Assembly (NCBI GenBank): GCA_013399855.1
Contig: VXAY01000723.1
Span: 200,032 to 264,031, forward strand
Source of the DNA: Oxyruncus cristatus
Lineage: Eukaryota > Chordata > Aves > Passeriformes > Cotingidae
DNA length: 64,000 bases
Reading direction: 5' to 3'
The position numbers were made by a program, and so were the translations under genes. Under the pieces are notes generated by a model, which saw only the letters and a list, made by a program, of their open reading frames with translations, was not told the origin of the DNA and ran no database searches. Shown in pieces: positions 26,501 through 41,400 of this stretch (position 1 is its first letter; each line of letters opens with the position of its first letter).

Positions 26501-26563
26501 CAATGTCTGTCCATGGCATTTTCACACTGACTCAGTAGGTTCAAGCAGTGTTAATGCAATTGT
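23526..26563. other. Gene-free stretch between two CR1 fragments
   Basis: Ordinary AT-rich DNA. No RNA gene, coding exon or further mobile element was recognised. Confidence 0.6.
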
Positions 26564-27045
26564 AGAACCACAGAAGAATTTACATCTGAAGGCACCTCAG
26601 AAGCTAATCTAGTCTGTCTGCTCAAAGAAGGCCCAACTCCAGTCTGAGGTTATGTTGCTCAAGATCTCATCCAGGAAAGTTGTGAAAATCTCCAGGGATG
26701 GATATTCTCCATATTTTCTCTTGTCATCTTGTTGCAACTCCTCTCCCAGTGATGATTGTCTTCCATACATCCATCTGGAATCATCTTTGTTTCAACCTGT
26801 CCTTCTACTGCGCACTTCTGAAGAGTCTGATTCTATCTTTGCTACAAGACCTTTCAGGAAGTAGGAGATGCAATCGGGTCCTGCTGTATCTAGCCTTCCT
26901 TCCCCAGGTGAGAAAAACCTGGTTGCTTCAGCCTCTCCTCATGTTTCACGTGCTCTAGACTCCTGATGGTCCTATCAGCTTTCTTGTAACTCTCTACAGG
27001 TTGTCAGTAGCTCTCTCTTATATAGAGTGGCTCACAAGTGAACTT
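26564..27045 (-). mobile_element. Old CR1 LINE 3' fragment, minus orientation
   Basis: Begins AGAACCACAGAAGAATTTAC and follows the CR1 reverse-complement consensus through CTCATCCAGGAAAGTTGTGA, AGAGTCTGATTCTATC and CAGCCTCTCCTCATG to GGCTCACAAGTGAAC. The presence of the 3' end and loss of the rest is the usual 5' truncation. Divergence is high, so it is an old, dead copy. Confidence 0.8.
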
Positions 27046-30000
27046 CAATGTATTCCAATTATTGATCCAGACCAAATAATGCCTAAATTTTGCAGAGTTT
27101 GCCCATCACTTGCTGCATAAGGAAGTCTGTCACAGCGTTGTCTTTCTTGTCTTATTTTACCTTATGTTCTTCTGATAATAAAATGTTGAGGAAACCTAAA
27201 AAAGATAGTTCTACGTGATTTTTAAGATATCGCTGGCCCCTGCACTGATAGCAACACTATCTTGCATATCTCTGCTCCGTATGGATGGGGATGAACCCTG
27301 GTGTTGCCCTTAGATAAGCAAGAAGATTATCAGACCCATAAACTGCATGGGAGACCAGGAAGCTCTTTGGTCCAGGCATTCCTCTTCCCCCCCAGGCCTT
27401 TTCTTTCTGGAGGAAGCCATTGATCTTTGGCAGGCGGACACAGTTGGGCATTCAGTCAATCTATCAGTGACAGGCTAACATAAAACAGTGGCAAATAGCC
27501 TCCAGTGCTTTTTTTGGGAAGGGCTCCTTGGCTGGAGAAACACAGATTCAGCATTCATTCAAACTAACTTTTGAGGAATTTTTTTTATTACAGGAAATGA
27601 CAATGATAATAATCTGGGGAATCTCTGTCAAGAAAGATCCTTTGGATAATCTCAAAACAAAGATATCTAGGCAGGAAGTCCCACTTGGTTTTGTTAATTT
27701 GGCAAAATCTTATGGGTCTTTAGAAATATCCTTTATTTTATTCTGAATGGAATTTATGGCAAAATACAGAGTAGTAGACCAATGTTATTTAATTCAACTT
27801 TGCATAAATTTGAATGAACACTCCCACAAGAGCCTGAAATTTGAGACAAGCATGGAGATGATAGATGAAGTCTTCCTGGGATATCTCTCAGTCCACCCTT
27901 GGAAGCTGAGTCCAGATTACTTTTTCTACTGTATCTATTTTTTTACTATTTTTTGCAGTCTAGTTTTACATTTTTGAAGCAGGGAGGGGATTATTCCTCT
28001 GAGTAATGTCAGCAAAATTACTCCCGACAGCCATGCTCTTTTGTTACTTTCCTTTCTCTATCCCTTCTTATCTGTCCTTCTGGCACCTCAGTGAATTTGT
28101 CTGTCCTCCATGGTACTTGACACAAGCTTCCAATATCTGTTGATAACTGCAGTGTCTCCACACCTTCCCTAGATCACTTTGTCAAGCTAAGCCGCTCCCA
28201 CCTCAGTAGAGCACAGCTACACGTCAACTTTGCATCTGTACCAAAGTCACCCCTAGAGGACTACAAGATGAGTTGCTTGTTAACATCTACTGCTTCCTCC
28301 ACTTCTTGATTAATTTTATTGGAGTTCAGGTTCATGCTTCACAGGAAGACATTGGTCAGGTGTACTGAGCTGTGTGGGGCCGTGCATTGTCCCCTGCCCC
28401 CACAGCTTTGAACAGACTGCAGACAAAGAGAGAGGTGTCCCTTTAGGGACCTGTGTTTAGGTCTGGGCTGACGGGGTGCCACTATATGATGGGTATCCAG
28501 ATGATACAGCACATGACTCCCATCCCTGGGAAAGATTGCAGGACAGTGACTTTATACCATCTTTGTGCCTTCCCCACGTCAGACCACACCAGGAGCTGGA
28601 GAAAACTGTGCTGCAGCCAAGGCCAAAGTTAAGGCAGCCTGGCTGAACATGTCTTCTAGACTAACACGTAGCTCAGAATCATCTCAGCATTGTAGGCAGA
28701 ATTTGCACACCAGAATATACCTGTCATCCCCAGCTTGAAACTCTCCACAGCGGATCCTGGGAGAAAGCAGGTGTCCTGGCACCACCAAGCTCCCACCACT
28801 GGGATTTTTGTTGGCCCATTCATACTGCCACAGTCCTCTGTAGGATGTAGGGGTTAGCACAGCAAGAAAGATTTCAGAGTTACTCCTGATTTGGGTAGAT
28901 ACTGAAAAATATCAATATACAACTCACTGTGCTGTAACCTAACAAAAACAGGTATTAATTAACATAGTCTTCCCTTTCCCCCAATAGCAGGTTTGCTACT
29001 GCATTCCGCTGAGCTTCCCTTAGATGTTTTGGTTAGGAGAAAAAGCCAAAAACATTGTAAAGACATGGTGGGCCAAGGACATCTAAGGAAATATTGGTGC
29101 CCAGCACACATTCCTAATATCACCAAACTCATCTGGGAGGTCTCTGTTGCAGGAGCAAGGAGTTTTGGGGCTTAGCCTGGTTGTAGAAGCAAGTGCGTTT
29201 GGTAGGACTTTCTGGACTAAAAAGTGACTGTACTGTTGTGAATATCTGAGGGGACTGTAATGCAGCCCATATGGCAGAGGATGAGGGAAGCTGTAAGGGT
29301 TTGAGCATGTTTTATGCACTGAACAGCAAGCAAGCAAGGGCAGGGGTTTAGTAGGATGAGGATCAGTAGGATGAAGGCTGAGGGGTTCCTTCAGCCCAGC
29401 TTATTTGTGAACAGAATGAAGACATTGGTGGGTAGGAGTGCCCTCACATTTTTGGTGGTTTTGAGGAATAGACTAATCAGGAGAGAAATTCTTAATAAAA
29501 ATCAAAATCCTGAATTTAGGGACAGTTGCAGCTGGTGATACTGGTAAGCGGTAGTTTTACGTCTTTGCATTTTTTCAGCTCTTAACTGATAAAGTCACAG
29601 TTTGGTCTGTGAATACAGACACACATTTACGTATTGGTTAAACTTCTCTGCCTGTGCAGACTGAGTGCCTGGTGGCTCCTCCCCATCAGTTCAGAGGCCA
29701 GTCAATTGCCTGTGATCTAACATCAGAAATGAAATGGTATCATGTGCTCATTTCATACTTGCAGGAAAGAAACTGGTTACATTACATGAACCTGTGGGAT
29801 CAGACTCCTTGGAACATGAGATGTGTGTGGGTGAACTTGGCCAGTGAGCCAGCCAAGAAAACAATTTACTAGCCCACCCCTGAAGAACATGATGGGACTC
29901 CAGAGGATGGAATCAGAGGCCCATACAAATACTTAGAGAAGTTATTAACTTTTTTTTGTATTTTGGTGCTAGAATTTTAAGCCTCATATCAATTATCCTT

Positions 30001-33000
30001 CAGCAAAGAGCATTTTACTATGGAAAAACAATTACATGCATAGTGAGAGCTCTCCTGACTCTGAACTGAAGCAGCAAGGGTGTTAAAATTTTAATGAAGA
30101 CCTTTTTTTCATTCAGGGCTTCTCAGGTGTTGAGTTAAACCACTACTTATAAAAGGAAACAAAACCAAACACAAAATACAAATATATGCCAAAACTTAAG
30201 TCCACTCTAATTTCAGCTAGACTCTAAAAGTCAGTGTCTTTTCATGTGAGAAGTTCTGAAATGTCCATGACATTCTAGGGTGGAACAGGGGCAATGATTT
30301 CACAGGTAGTAGAACAAAGATACCTTTTATCTAATCATGTAGGTAACAAACTCCTACTCAATCTGGTTTTTATTCTCAGTTGATGTAGAGAGAGACAGAC
30401 AGGGCCAAGAGGCAACCTAAGTCAAGTGAAATAAATCACTTTCTAGAGCTGTGATAGCCTCCATCAGCTGCTACCACACAGATACAGGCGATTTAGGAAA
30501 ACATGCTTCTACTCGGTGCCTCATTTTTAGACATCTTAAATTTGACTGGTTGAATCTCAGGCTAAGTGGGGTGTAGGTCTTCAATTCAACAACAGTTAAA
30601 TTAAATTGGAGCTTTGACTCTTTGTTTTCAGTAGCATTTAGGAAGTATCGACTGTCCACACTACCTCAGTACCACTCAGGATTTTGCAAAAATGTGTATT
30701 GGGCCATATGGTGTCTAATGGAGTCTTCAAACAGTGAAGACTTTGAATCTCTGGGCTGGTGTGCTCTGCTTGCCTGATCTTGAAATTCTTATTCAAAGTT
30801 CATATTTCTGGCGTACCATCTTGGTCCTCTTGAAGAAAAGAGGAATTTTCCCTTTGGCTCCAGTGAGGTGTATATGACAACCCTTACATAGAAAAAAAAA
30901 TGGAGAAATATCTCTTTAAGTCAAAAAACCTTTCAGGTCTAATATGTCGATAATAAGGAACACAAAAAAGAAAAGGAATATCTATTGTATGGTTTGTTTC
31001 TTTCTTTCTTCTCAGTCATTCATAAGCAATAACATTCACTAGCATGCTTTAAAGATGTGAACTGCTTCTGACAGGACTGAAGAAAAGTTCCAGGACTCTC
31101 AAAGCTGGTAAATTTCTATCATGTATGTTGGGATTGGATCACTGAAGTGCCAAGGGAAAAAGAAGTTGCTTTAAAAAGGGTAATTCAGAAATAACTCATG
31201 GAAATCAGTGCTGAACTCACACACTTAACTAGGGTTCAGACAGAGACTTTTCCCTTTCCGTTTCCTCTCTAATCCTAAATGATGATACGTGTAAAAGTGA
31301 GGCTAGGGCTGATGATGGTATTTGCCAAACAAATCTCTGCAGTCTTTCCAGCCACTGTGTGCTCAATATTTTTAAGTTTTGCCATATCCACAGAGGATTG
31401 GGCCATTAAATTAATTATGCACCTCTGGGAAGTAATCTATACCTTGAGGCTTTTGAGGAAGGGAAAATTCCACAGTTGCACCTGGTCAAATGTTACACAT
31501 GAAGGAAATAACCCCTTGACCCTTTTAGGTGCTCTAAACATAAAGCTTGTTTAACCCTTTCTTACCTGCACAGCTATAAACAGTATTACTGCTCACAAAC
31601 CAATGCAGCCCCCCCAAAGATTGTATTTGACTGACCTTAAGCAGCAGGGATTCTACTGGGTGGCATGAAAAAGAGCTGCAGAAATTAAAATTGACTTAAT
31701 CTTGGCTGTCCTATATGGTTAGGAACTGCCTACTCTGAGGGTGCAGGCCTTAGCAGGATCATTTGGGAAGTCTCTGGGGTGAATACAATGCAAACAGTGC
31801 AAAATCAGCAATGCTACAACCATGATCTTTGTCATGAGGTGAGTACTGTCTTACTACTTTTTCCTGTATGATGATGCCTTATTGTCAGGATATTTTGTCT
31901 TTATGTGACTGAAGGCAGCAAACCAAATGATTATTCCTTTCTGAATAATTTCATTGATAGTTTATGGCACCAGTATAACTATTGCAAAGCCTTTGCATGA
32001 AAAAATATTGTCTTGCCTTGTCTATTGAGAAGATTTACATGGTAAAGGAAGGTCCTAGAGGGAGTTCAGATTTGTACATATCACACCTTCCTTCAGGCTC
32101 CCGATAGTGCATGACATGGGAAAGGTGGCTCTGGGCTCTTCCATTGTTACTGCCACTTTGACTCCTTTGTATTACCTCTGAGTTTGACCTGAATTATTTG
32201 TGAAGTTAAGGGCAAGAGTGGTATCATTCATAGCTACCTGAGTAGCTCTTGACAGAGAAGTAAAGAGTAGAAATAAAAAATAAGCAAAGCATGCAAAAAG
32301 ATACCAGTCAAAGACAGGTTTTGTGATTGAAATGATGCTTTGCTCTGCCCTAGGTATATAATGAGAACAGTTTGCTTATCTGCTTGGGGTTTGTAGATAG
32401 GTGATAAGAATATAGTAAGTCCACCTTACACCATCTTCTTCCTCAGTCTTTGAACTTGGCTTACAGGAGGAATAGGAACTCTAATCACTGATTACTGGAA
32501 AGGAAAAAATTCTAAAGAAATATGTTCTCCCACCCAGCCAAGATATATACCTCAGAATAAACATGAATAATGAGGTATGAAAGGGCAGCAGTCAGGAGAG
32601 GAGCTGTGAAGCTGTGTCAGCCCGTCACAACCCATTCGTAAGGCTGGGCACTCGCACGTCAGGGTTACAGGTCTGCAGTTTCCCATGAGACACGCCGTGT
32701 TCTCATGCTGCAGGGGAAGAGCCCGCCACTCTGGCAGCATCAGTCGTGCCTGCTAGATGAAGGCCCTGTCACTGATCCCATTATTTCTATTTTAGGGTGC
32801 TCTCTGTCTGCGGAGATGACTTGTCCATGCCCATGGGACCTTGAGCCAAAGGCAAATCTTTCTTTCCAGGGGACTCTTTCATAGAACTGATTTTTAAAGA
32901 AAGAAGCATCCATTCCCACTGCAGGGCTCTCCCCCTACAACACGCGGTGGCACCAGTTGCTGTATCTAAGAAGACCACTAGAGTATAAAGCATTAAAACT

Positions 33001-33264
33001 GATAGGGAGCACAATGGGCTTTTTTGAACATGGCAGGGCTTGCCATAGCAGGTGGTGCCTGCTCAGAGCTTGGGACTTGAGCAGATAATTATGGAATCCC
33101 CTTGGTGCTCTCCTCCACCTGGGTTTGAGGTTGCTGAATGAATTTGGAGTGGCCACTGCGCTATGAGCGTGATGAGGAAAGCTGCTGCTGAGCACCAGCC
33201 CCATGTGACTGGGCTGATCCTGCTAAGTACAGTCTTCTCAACGCTGTAAAGATGTGTGCCCACC
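27046..33264. other. Gene-free stretch
   Basis: No supported gene. Open frames stay below about 90 codons. The base composition of 28100-28850 is slightly higher in GC, with no identifiable element. Nothing else seen. Confidence 0.6.
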
Positions 33265-33370
33265 CCTCCCCTGGGCAGCCTGCTTGACAACCCTTTTGGT
33301 GAAGAATTTTTTTTCCAATATCCAATCTAAATTTCCCCTGGAGTAACTGGAGGCAGTTTCTTCTTGATCA
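33265..33370 (-). mobile_element. Short CR1 LINE fragment, minus orientation
   Basis: CCTCCCCTGGGCAGCCTG-like text, then CAACCCTTTTGGTGAAGAA, then CCAATATCCAATCTAAATTT and CCCCTGGAGTAACTGGAGGC match the CR1 3' region well. Only about 100 bp is recognisable, so it is an internal scrap lacking the terminal repeat. Confidence 0.8.
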
Positions 33371-36300
33371 AAATCAAGGAACATTTTGTCAAAAAAGTTA
33401 TAAAGTTATAGGTTATTTAATACATACCTGTCAGTTGCATCAGGACATTTCAGGCGGAGTGTGAGGGAAGATGTGAAAACTGAGAATGTGATAGAGATTG
33501 TTGCATCTGTCAGGTGAGAACCAGCACCTTTACTTGTCCCAGGCTGTGTCAAGTCATTTTACAAGACCCTTCTGTGCCTTGGTACAACATTCGTGTAAGA
33601 GAGTCCACGAATACAACCAATTAGCCAGAGAAACCAAGAGCTATGTCATTAAGTGAGTATCTTTATGGAGTGGTAGCATCCTGGGTGCCTTCATGGGTTT
33701 CCAGTTACACCAACATCTCTGCTTCATTACCAGGGACAGCTGGGATTACTGCTAGTCCTGCTTCAGCTGACATGCCCTATTGGGCTGCAGTAAAATGGTG
33801 TGAGCTAAATGGATTGTGATGCATAACAGTGTGGAGAGCCCAGGCTCTGCACAGCCCTCATTTGTACAGCAGTTTTAAGTCCAATATTGCAGACTTGAGG
33901 AGGTTTTGAAGATTTGGAATGGTTTGTAAGGGGCTTTCCCAGAATTAATTCCTCACTCAGTGGGAGGGCGGAAACTTGAACTTTTATCGCCTGTATGCTA
34001 TTATTAAACAGCTCTTCCCTTTGATACACCATTTCAGTTCAGAGGTGAGGGGATATCTTTCTTGTGATAACAAAAAAGAGCCCAAAAAAGGGGAAAAAGA
34101 GAAATCTGAAGATTGGCATTTTCTGCCTAAGTGAGCCTGAAGCATCTCAGCTTTTATATTCCTCTCCCTCGGTGCATGGGGAAAAAAAATAGCAGAATTT
34201 ACATCCTTCAAACCCATGCCAGGGTCTGCTGTCATAAAAGCAAAATTTAAAAGCATTCATATTTTCACCAGGAGATACTATCTGTAGCAGAAACAAGCAG
34301 CCAGGCTTCTTCACAGCCCCAGTTCCAGTATAATCTTCTTTTGCTGACCAGGGATCTTTCCCAGCTTGGAGCACAGGCACGCCAGCTGGCTGGACTACCA
34401 CCGTGAGTAAATACATTTGGAAATGACTGTGCTATCTCAACGCCTTACGAATACATCAAAGTGTGCTACAAGCACAGCTGGGGTTTGTCTCCCTGCCTGC
34501 TGCCAGAAGAAGTTCCAGCTTCTTCTCCTCAGTCTCTTTGTCCATGTATTCTCAGTCCTTCCTCCACCCTTCAAAAACAAGCTAAATGGTGTATTATTAA
34601 TGATCTTTTAGTTTAATAGCCCCAGTATTACAGAAAGTCTGAAAAGAGGTCATTCCACATGCCAATAATCTGTCCACCAATTCTTCTCTCTTAATGTCAG
34701 ATGAGCATGCAAAGTATCTTTATTACTATTTTGGTTACATTTAGTTCTCAGGCAAGTAAGAGGCCCTGACTAGAGCTTAGGGATAGTGCTGGCAAGCAAA
34801 ATGAGAAAGGATGAGGCATTTCAATCCCAAACTTCATACTTGGCAAGTGATATCACCTTGGGCTGCTGGCTGTGTTAGGATTGGTCCAGCAGCCAGACCT
34901 GGGGAGGAACAGGATAGCTGAGCATCAGGGGATTTTACTCTGGACCAGGCATGGAAATTTCCAGGTCTCCTGTAAAAACTGTTAGCGCTCTGTTGCAGAA
35001 AACTTCCTGTAATCTCTGTGACATGGTTTGTGCTCCAGGCTCTGGCGAATATTTTTGTCCAAAAAGCTTCCCTTAGTGGATTTCCAGTGATGCAGCTGGG
35101 AGACAAACTGGGTCCATCTCATTTGTAACAAAGATGATTGCAGTCTCTGTTAATTCTTGTTTCCTGTGTTAATGATTTCTTTCCAGCAAAGTGCTCTGAG
35201 AATTTTTTCTTGCAGCATAAGGAGATAAAAAAACCATCCCCCACTGCCCTGGATCTTTTGGCTGTTTCTGCCGAGACACAGTGAAGATGGAAGCAGAAGG
35301 TTTTTGTCATTCTGAATTTCTTGGACAGTGGGATTTTTTGGTTTGTTTTGCTTTTTTTTCTGTATGGTTGTAGGATACCTTTTACCCAGTTGGAATTCAA
35401 GTCTCCCTGTTTCCTATGCTGGTGATCCTGCTGCCTCCAGCTGGGATTCTGCAGCACAAAGTATTTACAGTATTAAATACTGGAACCAGGAGTCTTTAAC
35501 AGCCTGCAGATGCATCTTCACCCTCTCAGCAGCGTTAGACTAATGCCTGTGCTATGTAAGCTGGTGCAAACTCTAAGTTGATTTTAAGTGCCCACACAGG
35601 TGTTCCTGACGCTACTTTTTGGCTGGTTCTAATCTAGTGAGAATGGTTCTCTCCCCTCAGACAACCACTGTCTGCACCAGTCATGGAAAATTACAGTGCA
35701 GACAAGCCCTGGAACAGAACCATATTTCTGAGGAACTGGAAGGGGAAGATCTCCAAGCCCACATCTATTTTGACACTCATAAGGAGCCTTTTCCATCAAT
35801 GACTGTGGGCCATTCTAGCCGAAATCATGTTGTCAGTTTGATTATAAACACAGCCATTAAGAGAAGTGTTCATAAATTTCCTATTCTGTAACCAAGGCTG
35901 GCACTGTTGCAAAATCCCCAGAGCTTCCAAGTCAGGGCTGCCTTTAGAGCACTCTATGAGTAGATAAAGAGATGTCAGCGCTGGATGTGCTGTAGTAAAG
36001 TTGCCATGGGTTGCTCAGAAACGTTGTAAAGTTCATATTTCACAATCATTAGCCTCAGCAGTGCCCATCTGTTAAGCATTGGTAACAATTGAAGTGTTTC
36101 ATAGCAGATGTTCTCCCAGAACAAGTGCCTGCACAGGGTTTGCTGATTTCCTGGATCACAACTGTTTATCCCAAATAACTCTGCAAATAATTGCTGAAGG
36201 TCAGTTCAGAGTGAATGTCCTGGCCTTCTGGGTTTACACTGGTAAGAGCAGTGCAGAACTGCACTCTAGCCCTGCTCTCAAAAACTGGTACAAATCAAGA

Positions 36301-38212
36301 GGGGAGTCAGTGGAGTGTAAAACAGATGGAAGTGAGATCAAAATAAATCCTTCCACTTTTACCTCATAACACTTCAGATCACAGATGGGAGAGCTGGGAT
36401 GCAGACAAAATACAACAGGAGGTTACTTGAACATCTGGAGTCCAAACAAATGCATCTTTATATAAAATAGCATTTAGCAAAGAATGCCTAGGAAATGTGA
36501 AAACTGGAGCCAATCCTGGTCCCATGGAAGTCGCTGCCAACACTCTTGTTCACGTCAGCGATCCTGCTCTGATGACATTACAAATGTCATGTCTGAGTTA
36601 CATCCGATGGCAAATGGAATTTTACAAGCTTTTCTTTAATCTTTCTGGTAGAACTGGCTTTGCCAAAAAAAACTTTGTAAGGATATTTTAGGCAAGACCC
36701 AAATGTCCAGTATTTGGATTCTCTCTTCAAAGCCACAAATATCTATGAGGTGTCCAACTCCTCATGAGAGCCACTGAGAAAGAAGCACTTAATTCTGCTT
36801 TGAACCGTTGTAAATGTCCCATCTGATTTAGGTTTTGACATAGCTGTTAAAATGCCATGGCAATTTAAGGTAATACTGTTGTCCAACCATTTTTCATTGA
36901 ACCTCACAACTATCTAGCTGTGAAACAGAGCTATATGAATGATCTTCATGTATTTCACTTCAACACCAAGCTGCTGCTCAGAGATGGCATAAGCTGATCT
37001 GACTGGCTTTTCACTGGAGCTGATGAAGAGCATTCAATTCACTGTTGAGCTGTTTTAGGATGAAAGTAAAAGAGAATGTCAGAGAATCAAGGCTGCTGAA
37101 TGTTTAAATCTCTGCAAGTGACAATGCTGTACTTACCCAGATAAGGACATCTACACAGAGCCTCAGAACCAACTTCTTTGGGAACCCGATCTTTTCAATT
37201 CATTTGGGAAAAGATGAGAATAGGATGAGAACAGAAGGTAGCTTGTATAAATTTTTAGGAAAGGATATGATAATAAAGAAGATTTTTGGATAGCGCAGAA
37301 GGAATCTGGAATTCTTAATAGATGATTAGAGCGGACATGTTCTGGGTATACGAGTGTGTGTTTATGGTTTATGTAATGAAGGACAAATAGGCCGCCCAGC
37401 CTCTATCCAACTGGAAATCTGTGTGTGATTAAGGAAGGGAGATGTGCTCCCTTCACTACCATAGAGTTCTCCCTCTATCACTGTTCATGGACCCAGATCT
37501 GATTTAAACCACGTGCTGTAGCTCGTAACCTCAGATAAATCAGCACTTTGTGCCTTTCTAAGGTATTGCCTGTCATTGCAAGGACATTTAACAAACTGCC
37601 TGTGTGGGAATTGCTTGTGTAATCTAAAGCAGAAATACGGTCATATTGGGGTGGGAAGGCAGAAGCGAGACCAACAGGACTCGTAACAAATATATGGAAA
37701 GAATTAAAGTAGCTGAGAGCTTCCACTGCAGGTGGTGGTCTGCATGCATGTGAAGGAGGGAAGTCCTCTGGACTGAGGGTCAGATACACAGTGAAGGTAT
37801 ACACAGCCAAATCACATCAGCTGAGCTCCGTCCTTTCTGCTGGGTAAGGGGCATGACAAAGCTTCTTATAGGTTTACACCACTGTGTGGCACCTTGCTGA
37901 CCCAGCTGGAAACTGCAGCCTAGCCAGAACTGGCCCCAGCTTTGATGCTAGTCACATTGCTCTTTTGGGTGCTCTTGGTATTTTAGTAAGACTGCGCTGC
38001 TCTTGTAGATCTTCCGGGCTTGGGTGGTTGGTTGATCTTTCAGTGGGATTGGCAGGGGGGTTATATACTTAAAATTCGCAGATGTCTTTTTCATTTTGTT
38101 GCAGGCTTAGATGAAGAAATTAGATGAGATAAAGATTTTGGGCAACTCTACGTGAACAGTATTCCAAGTTGGGATTCTCAATCAGCCCCTGGGAAGGGCA
38201 GGGATGGGGCAT
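33371..38212. other. Gene-free stretch
   Basis: Open frames up to about 112 codons overlap on both strands without familiar domains. No mobile element was recognised. Confidence 0.6.
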
Positions 38213-38382
38213 CATAGAATCTTCAAATAGTTTGGGTTGGAAGGAACCTTTAAAGGTCCTAGTCCAAACCCCATGAAATAAGCAGGGACACCTTCAAATA
38301 GATCAGGTGGCTCACAATCCCATCCAACGCTGAATGTTTCCATCAAGGAATGGGTCATCTGACACTTCTCAGTGTACAGAGA
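38213..38382 (-). mobile_element. CR1 LINE 3' end, minus orientation
   Basis: Starts CATAGAATCTTC, then TTTGGGTTGGAAGGAACC, GTCCAAACCCCATG, AGCAGGGACACCTTC and CCCATCCAACGCTGAATG. This is the reverse complement of the CR1 3' end including its terminal octamer-like repeat. It is less diverged than the other CR1 copies here, so probably younger. Confidence 0.88.
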
Positions 38383-38411
38383 GTATATACAGAGAAAACT
38401 GGCATGGAGGA

Positions 38412-38426
38412 TTTTTTTTTTTTTTT
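38412..38426 (+). repeat. T15 homopolymer
   Basis: Fifteen T in a row, about 30 bp past the edge of the CR1 fragment. It is not a CR1 tail, since CR1 elements lack poly(A). Confidence 0.9.
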
Positions 38427-41330
38427 CTTTTCTATTGCCTCTTCAAATGTAAAATCCTCACCTGTGGTCGAAGGGGAGTGACTGTTTTACATTCAGGTGC
38501 AGCACAGGGGAGACAGGTACCTGCCCCTCAGGCAGTTCCTTAGTTGTTCATTCAGATGTAACTGCATCTCAGCTTTGCATTTCAGCTGCTATTTAAAGCA
38601 ACCAAACTTAAATGTGCCAAAGCCAAAGAGGGCGTCACTAGAAGAGACATGTCATGTACAGTGTGTGCCTGTTGTTAAATGCTGTTAATTGCCTTGGCTG
38701 GGCAGCCTGCTGTTCCCTGGTAGCTCTCTGCTGTGATCCCAGCCTTTGCTCCTTTTCTACAATGGAAACATTTCTCCCTTATTTATTTTTGCGTGAGAAA
38801 ACATGTTTCCATTCTGAGCCTCTAGATACCACTTGAGTGCCCCCCCGACCTCTCCTCGTGGGCCCAGCCCCTGTAAATGACCAGACGAAGGAATGTGGAT
38901 GAAGGAAGTGCCATAAAGTAGAAATATTGCTGGCTTGTAAATTCCCTCCAGCACAGCAAGATTTCAAAATAAACAGAGCTACAATCGCACAGGACAGCAT
39001 AACTCAGTGGTACAAAATTCATCACTGGCTCTTGAAAAGGAGAGCAGCCTGACATCAAAATTAAACTCCTCCAAAAAGAGTCCCATCTGCCTCAAAACCC
39101 TGGCAACAGACCTGCGTTACATTTCCATACAGGCTTCACCTGCCTGTGTTCTCCAGGTTATTCCTCTCTTCAAAACTTGTACCAAGCTGAATCCAGGATG
39201 GGAAGCTGAACTACAATTCTAAGTCAAGTCACTGGGATTTGGTGGCCCTCATATCCCCTGGGTGGCTTTTACAAAAATACGCAAGTTTTGTTTTAACTGT
39301 GCCACTCCCCTTTGCAGCATGAGTGTATCTGTATCTCCATCACCTGGAGTCCAGCCAGGAGTACTGCCTGCTGCTGGATGCCAGGATTGCCTAGGAAGGT
39401 TCAAGTGTCTTCTTGCTGGTGAATGTGCTCAGCTGCAGATCACTCTTGCTTCTGTTCCAGCAACACTTGGATCTCCATTTATAAGGGCTCCAGACCCCTT
39501 ACTTCTGAAAACACTGTTCGGATGCCAGATAATTCCAGGTGTTTGAAGATGAAGAAGGCTTATGCACTGCACAGACTGTCAGCTTCTGAGTGCAGTATTC
39601 TGGTGTAGGCTATGCTTAATAGGAGGAAGGTTTCTCCTTGTATTGGTGGCTTTTTGAAGAGGAATAAGCTTTCTCCTAACCTACTCTAAAAGATAGTGCA
39701 TGAATGGCCATCTGACAGCTTCCCAAAAATCCGTAAGATGTCAGGAAGTGGGATTGAATTGAGATTCTTTGAAACAAAATTTTAAAGCTGTAACACAAGC
39801 AAAAGCATGTATCTCTACTTCAGACATCAGTTCCCACTCAAAAGCCTGTCTCACGACTCGGATCAATGAAGTCAACAGACTGGCAAGCAGACACAGATTT
39901 TTATTTTTCAACAGTTTTTTTGGGTTGATGTTGGAGATTTTCAGAAGTTGATGAGCTTTCAGAACTTTTGATGAGCTTGTACTACTGGTTGAAAAATATT
40001 CCATTTTGACACAAAACATACTGTCTTTCCACAGTGACCCAGTATCCTCCTGCTGTTCTCCCTTGACTGTGCTGTTCTTATCTAAAAATAATTTGGTTTG
40101 TTTACTTAGTGAAAAATTGAATGTTTCCAAGGGCAATGAGACTTTTTTTTCTCTTCATCGAGAGCTCAAATGTCTACTGAAAAAGCTTTGATGAGAAATT
40201 TTCAATCGGATCCAATGAAAAAAGAGATGAGGGAGGAAAACATGACTTTTTTTCTTGAAGCACACAACAGTGTTCCTTAGCATTGGTTGTGGGAATAAAG
40301 AAGAAAGTGTCTGCCTTTGATCTGAAGGGAATCCTGCAGTTTTCCTGAATTCTGCCAGCTGCTCCAATTCTGCAGTTCCACTCAGACAAAACCCTACATT
40401 ATGACTGAGCCTGAAACCAACATAAACAATCCTGTGCCCTTTTACCCTTGCTGTTAGAAGATGGAGTATCAGTGGAGCTGAGAATTTACTCAATACATCT
40501 AAATGAAGTGTAACCTTCCAGAGTGAGATGGCACCAGCTAGATAACCCCATTCAAGTGGAAATAAATGAAGGATGACACTGAAGATTGTATGATGGGGCT
40601 GGAGCTGATAGTCCTGCTTGTGACTTCTGTCCTAACCGCACTGGACATGCAAACACCAAAAGGTTTGTCGTGACTAAATCTGGAAAAACTCCCAAAACAA
40701 CTAGCTGAAAGTACTGTCTGTAAGTAAGGGAGAAATGATTCATTACTACATAGACTGTATCATGCAAGAACAAGTTAGGGATAAATGGATAAAGAGTAAA
40801 TTGAGGCTGCAATTAAGAGAAAGTCTTAAACTTTTCAAGTATTCAGACATTGAAAGACTCTGTCAGCAGACTGGATGAAAGAAGTGTGCAATAAGAGGAT
40901 TATTTGTATGATTATGGAGTGTGGACTCAGACCAGAAGATCCTTCCTTGTATTGTGTAATCTTGGAGTCCTCAAACCTTGAGGTACTTTTTAACCTCCAC
41001 AGCTTTATAGCTCTTAGAAATAAAACGAAAGGGAGAGGATTTGGTATTAGTCACAGACCACAGAGATGCTGAAAGTACCATCTGATGGATCAGAGACGCA
41101 CCCACAGAGCAGGGGACACGGATAGCAGATATTTCTGAGCCCTCCCTCCTGAATGCAGGGCCACTGCTCGGGAAGGATCTTGTGGGATGTCTTGTGCAAT
41201 ATCTTGTAAAGGTACAGATTGTACGTGCCCAAGGACATTGCTAGGGCTTACACATCTGTAATGGGCTGTGTGGGATGCACTCTTCTATCAGGTGCTTCCA
41301 GTGGAGTGGAGCACCTGGAAAGTACAGGAT

Positions 41331-41400
41331 GAGAGAAAGGAGAGGCAGAAAAATGAGGAGAGAAAAGGAAGGAAAAGGCAGGGAGAAGTAGGGAGCTGGT
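41331..41400 (+). repeat. Purine-rich patch
   Basis: AGAGAAAGGAGAGGCAG followed by GAGGAGAGAAAAGGAAGG and similar units. Interruptions are frequent; no regular period. Confidence 0.7.
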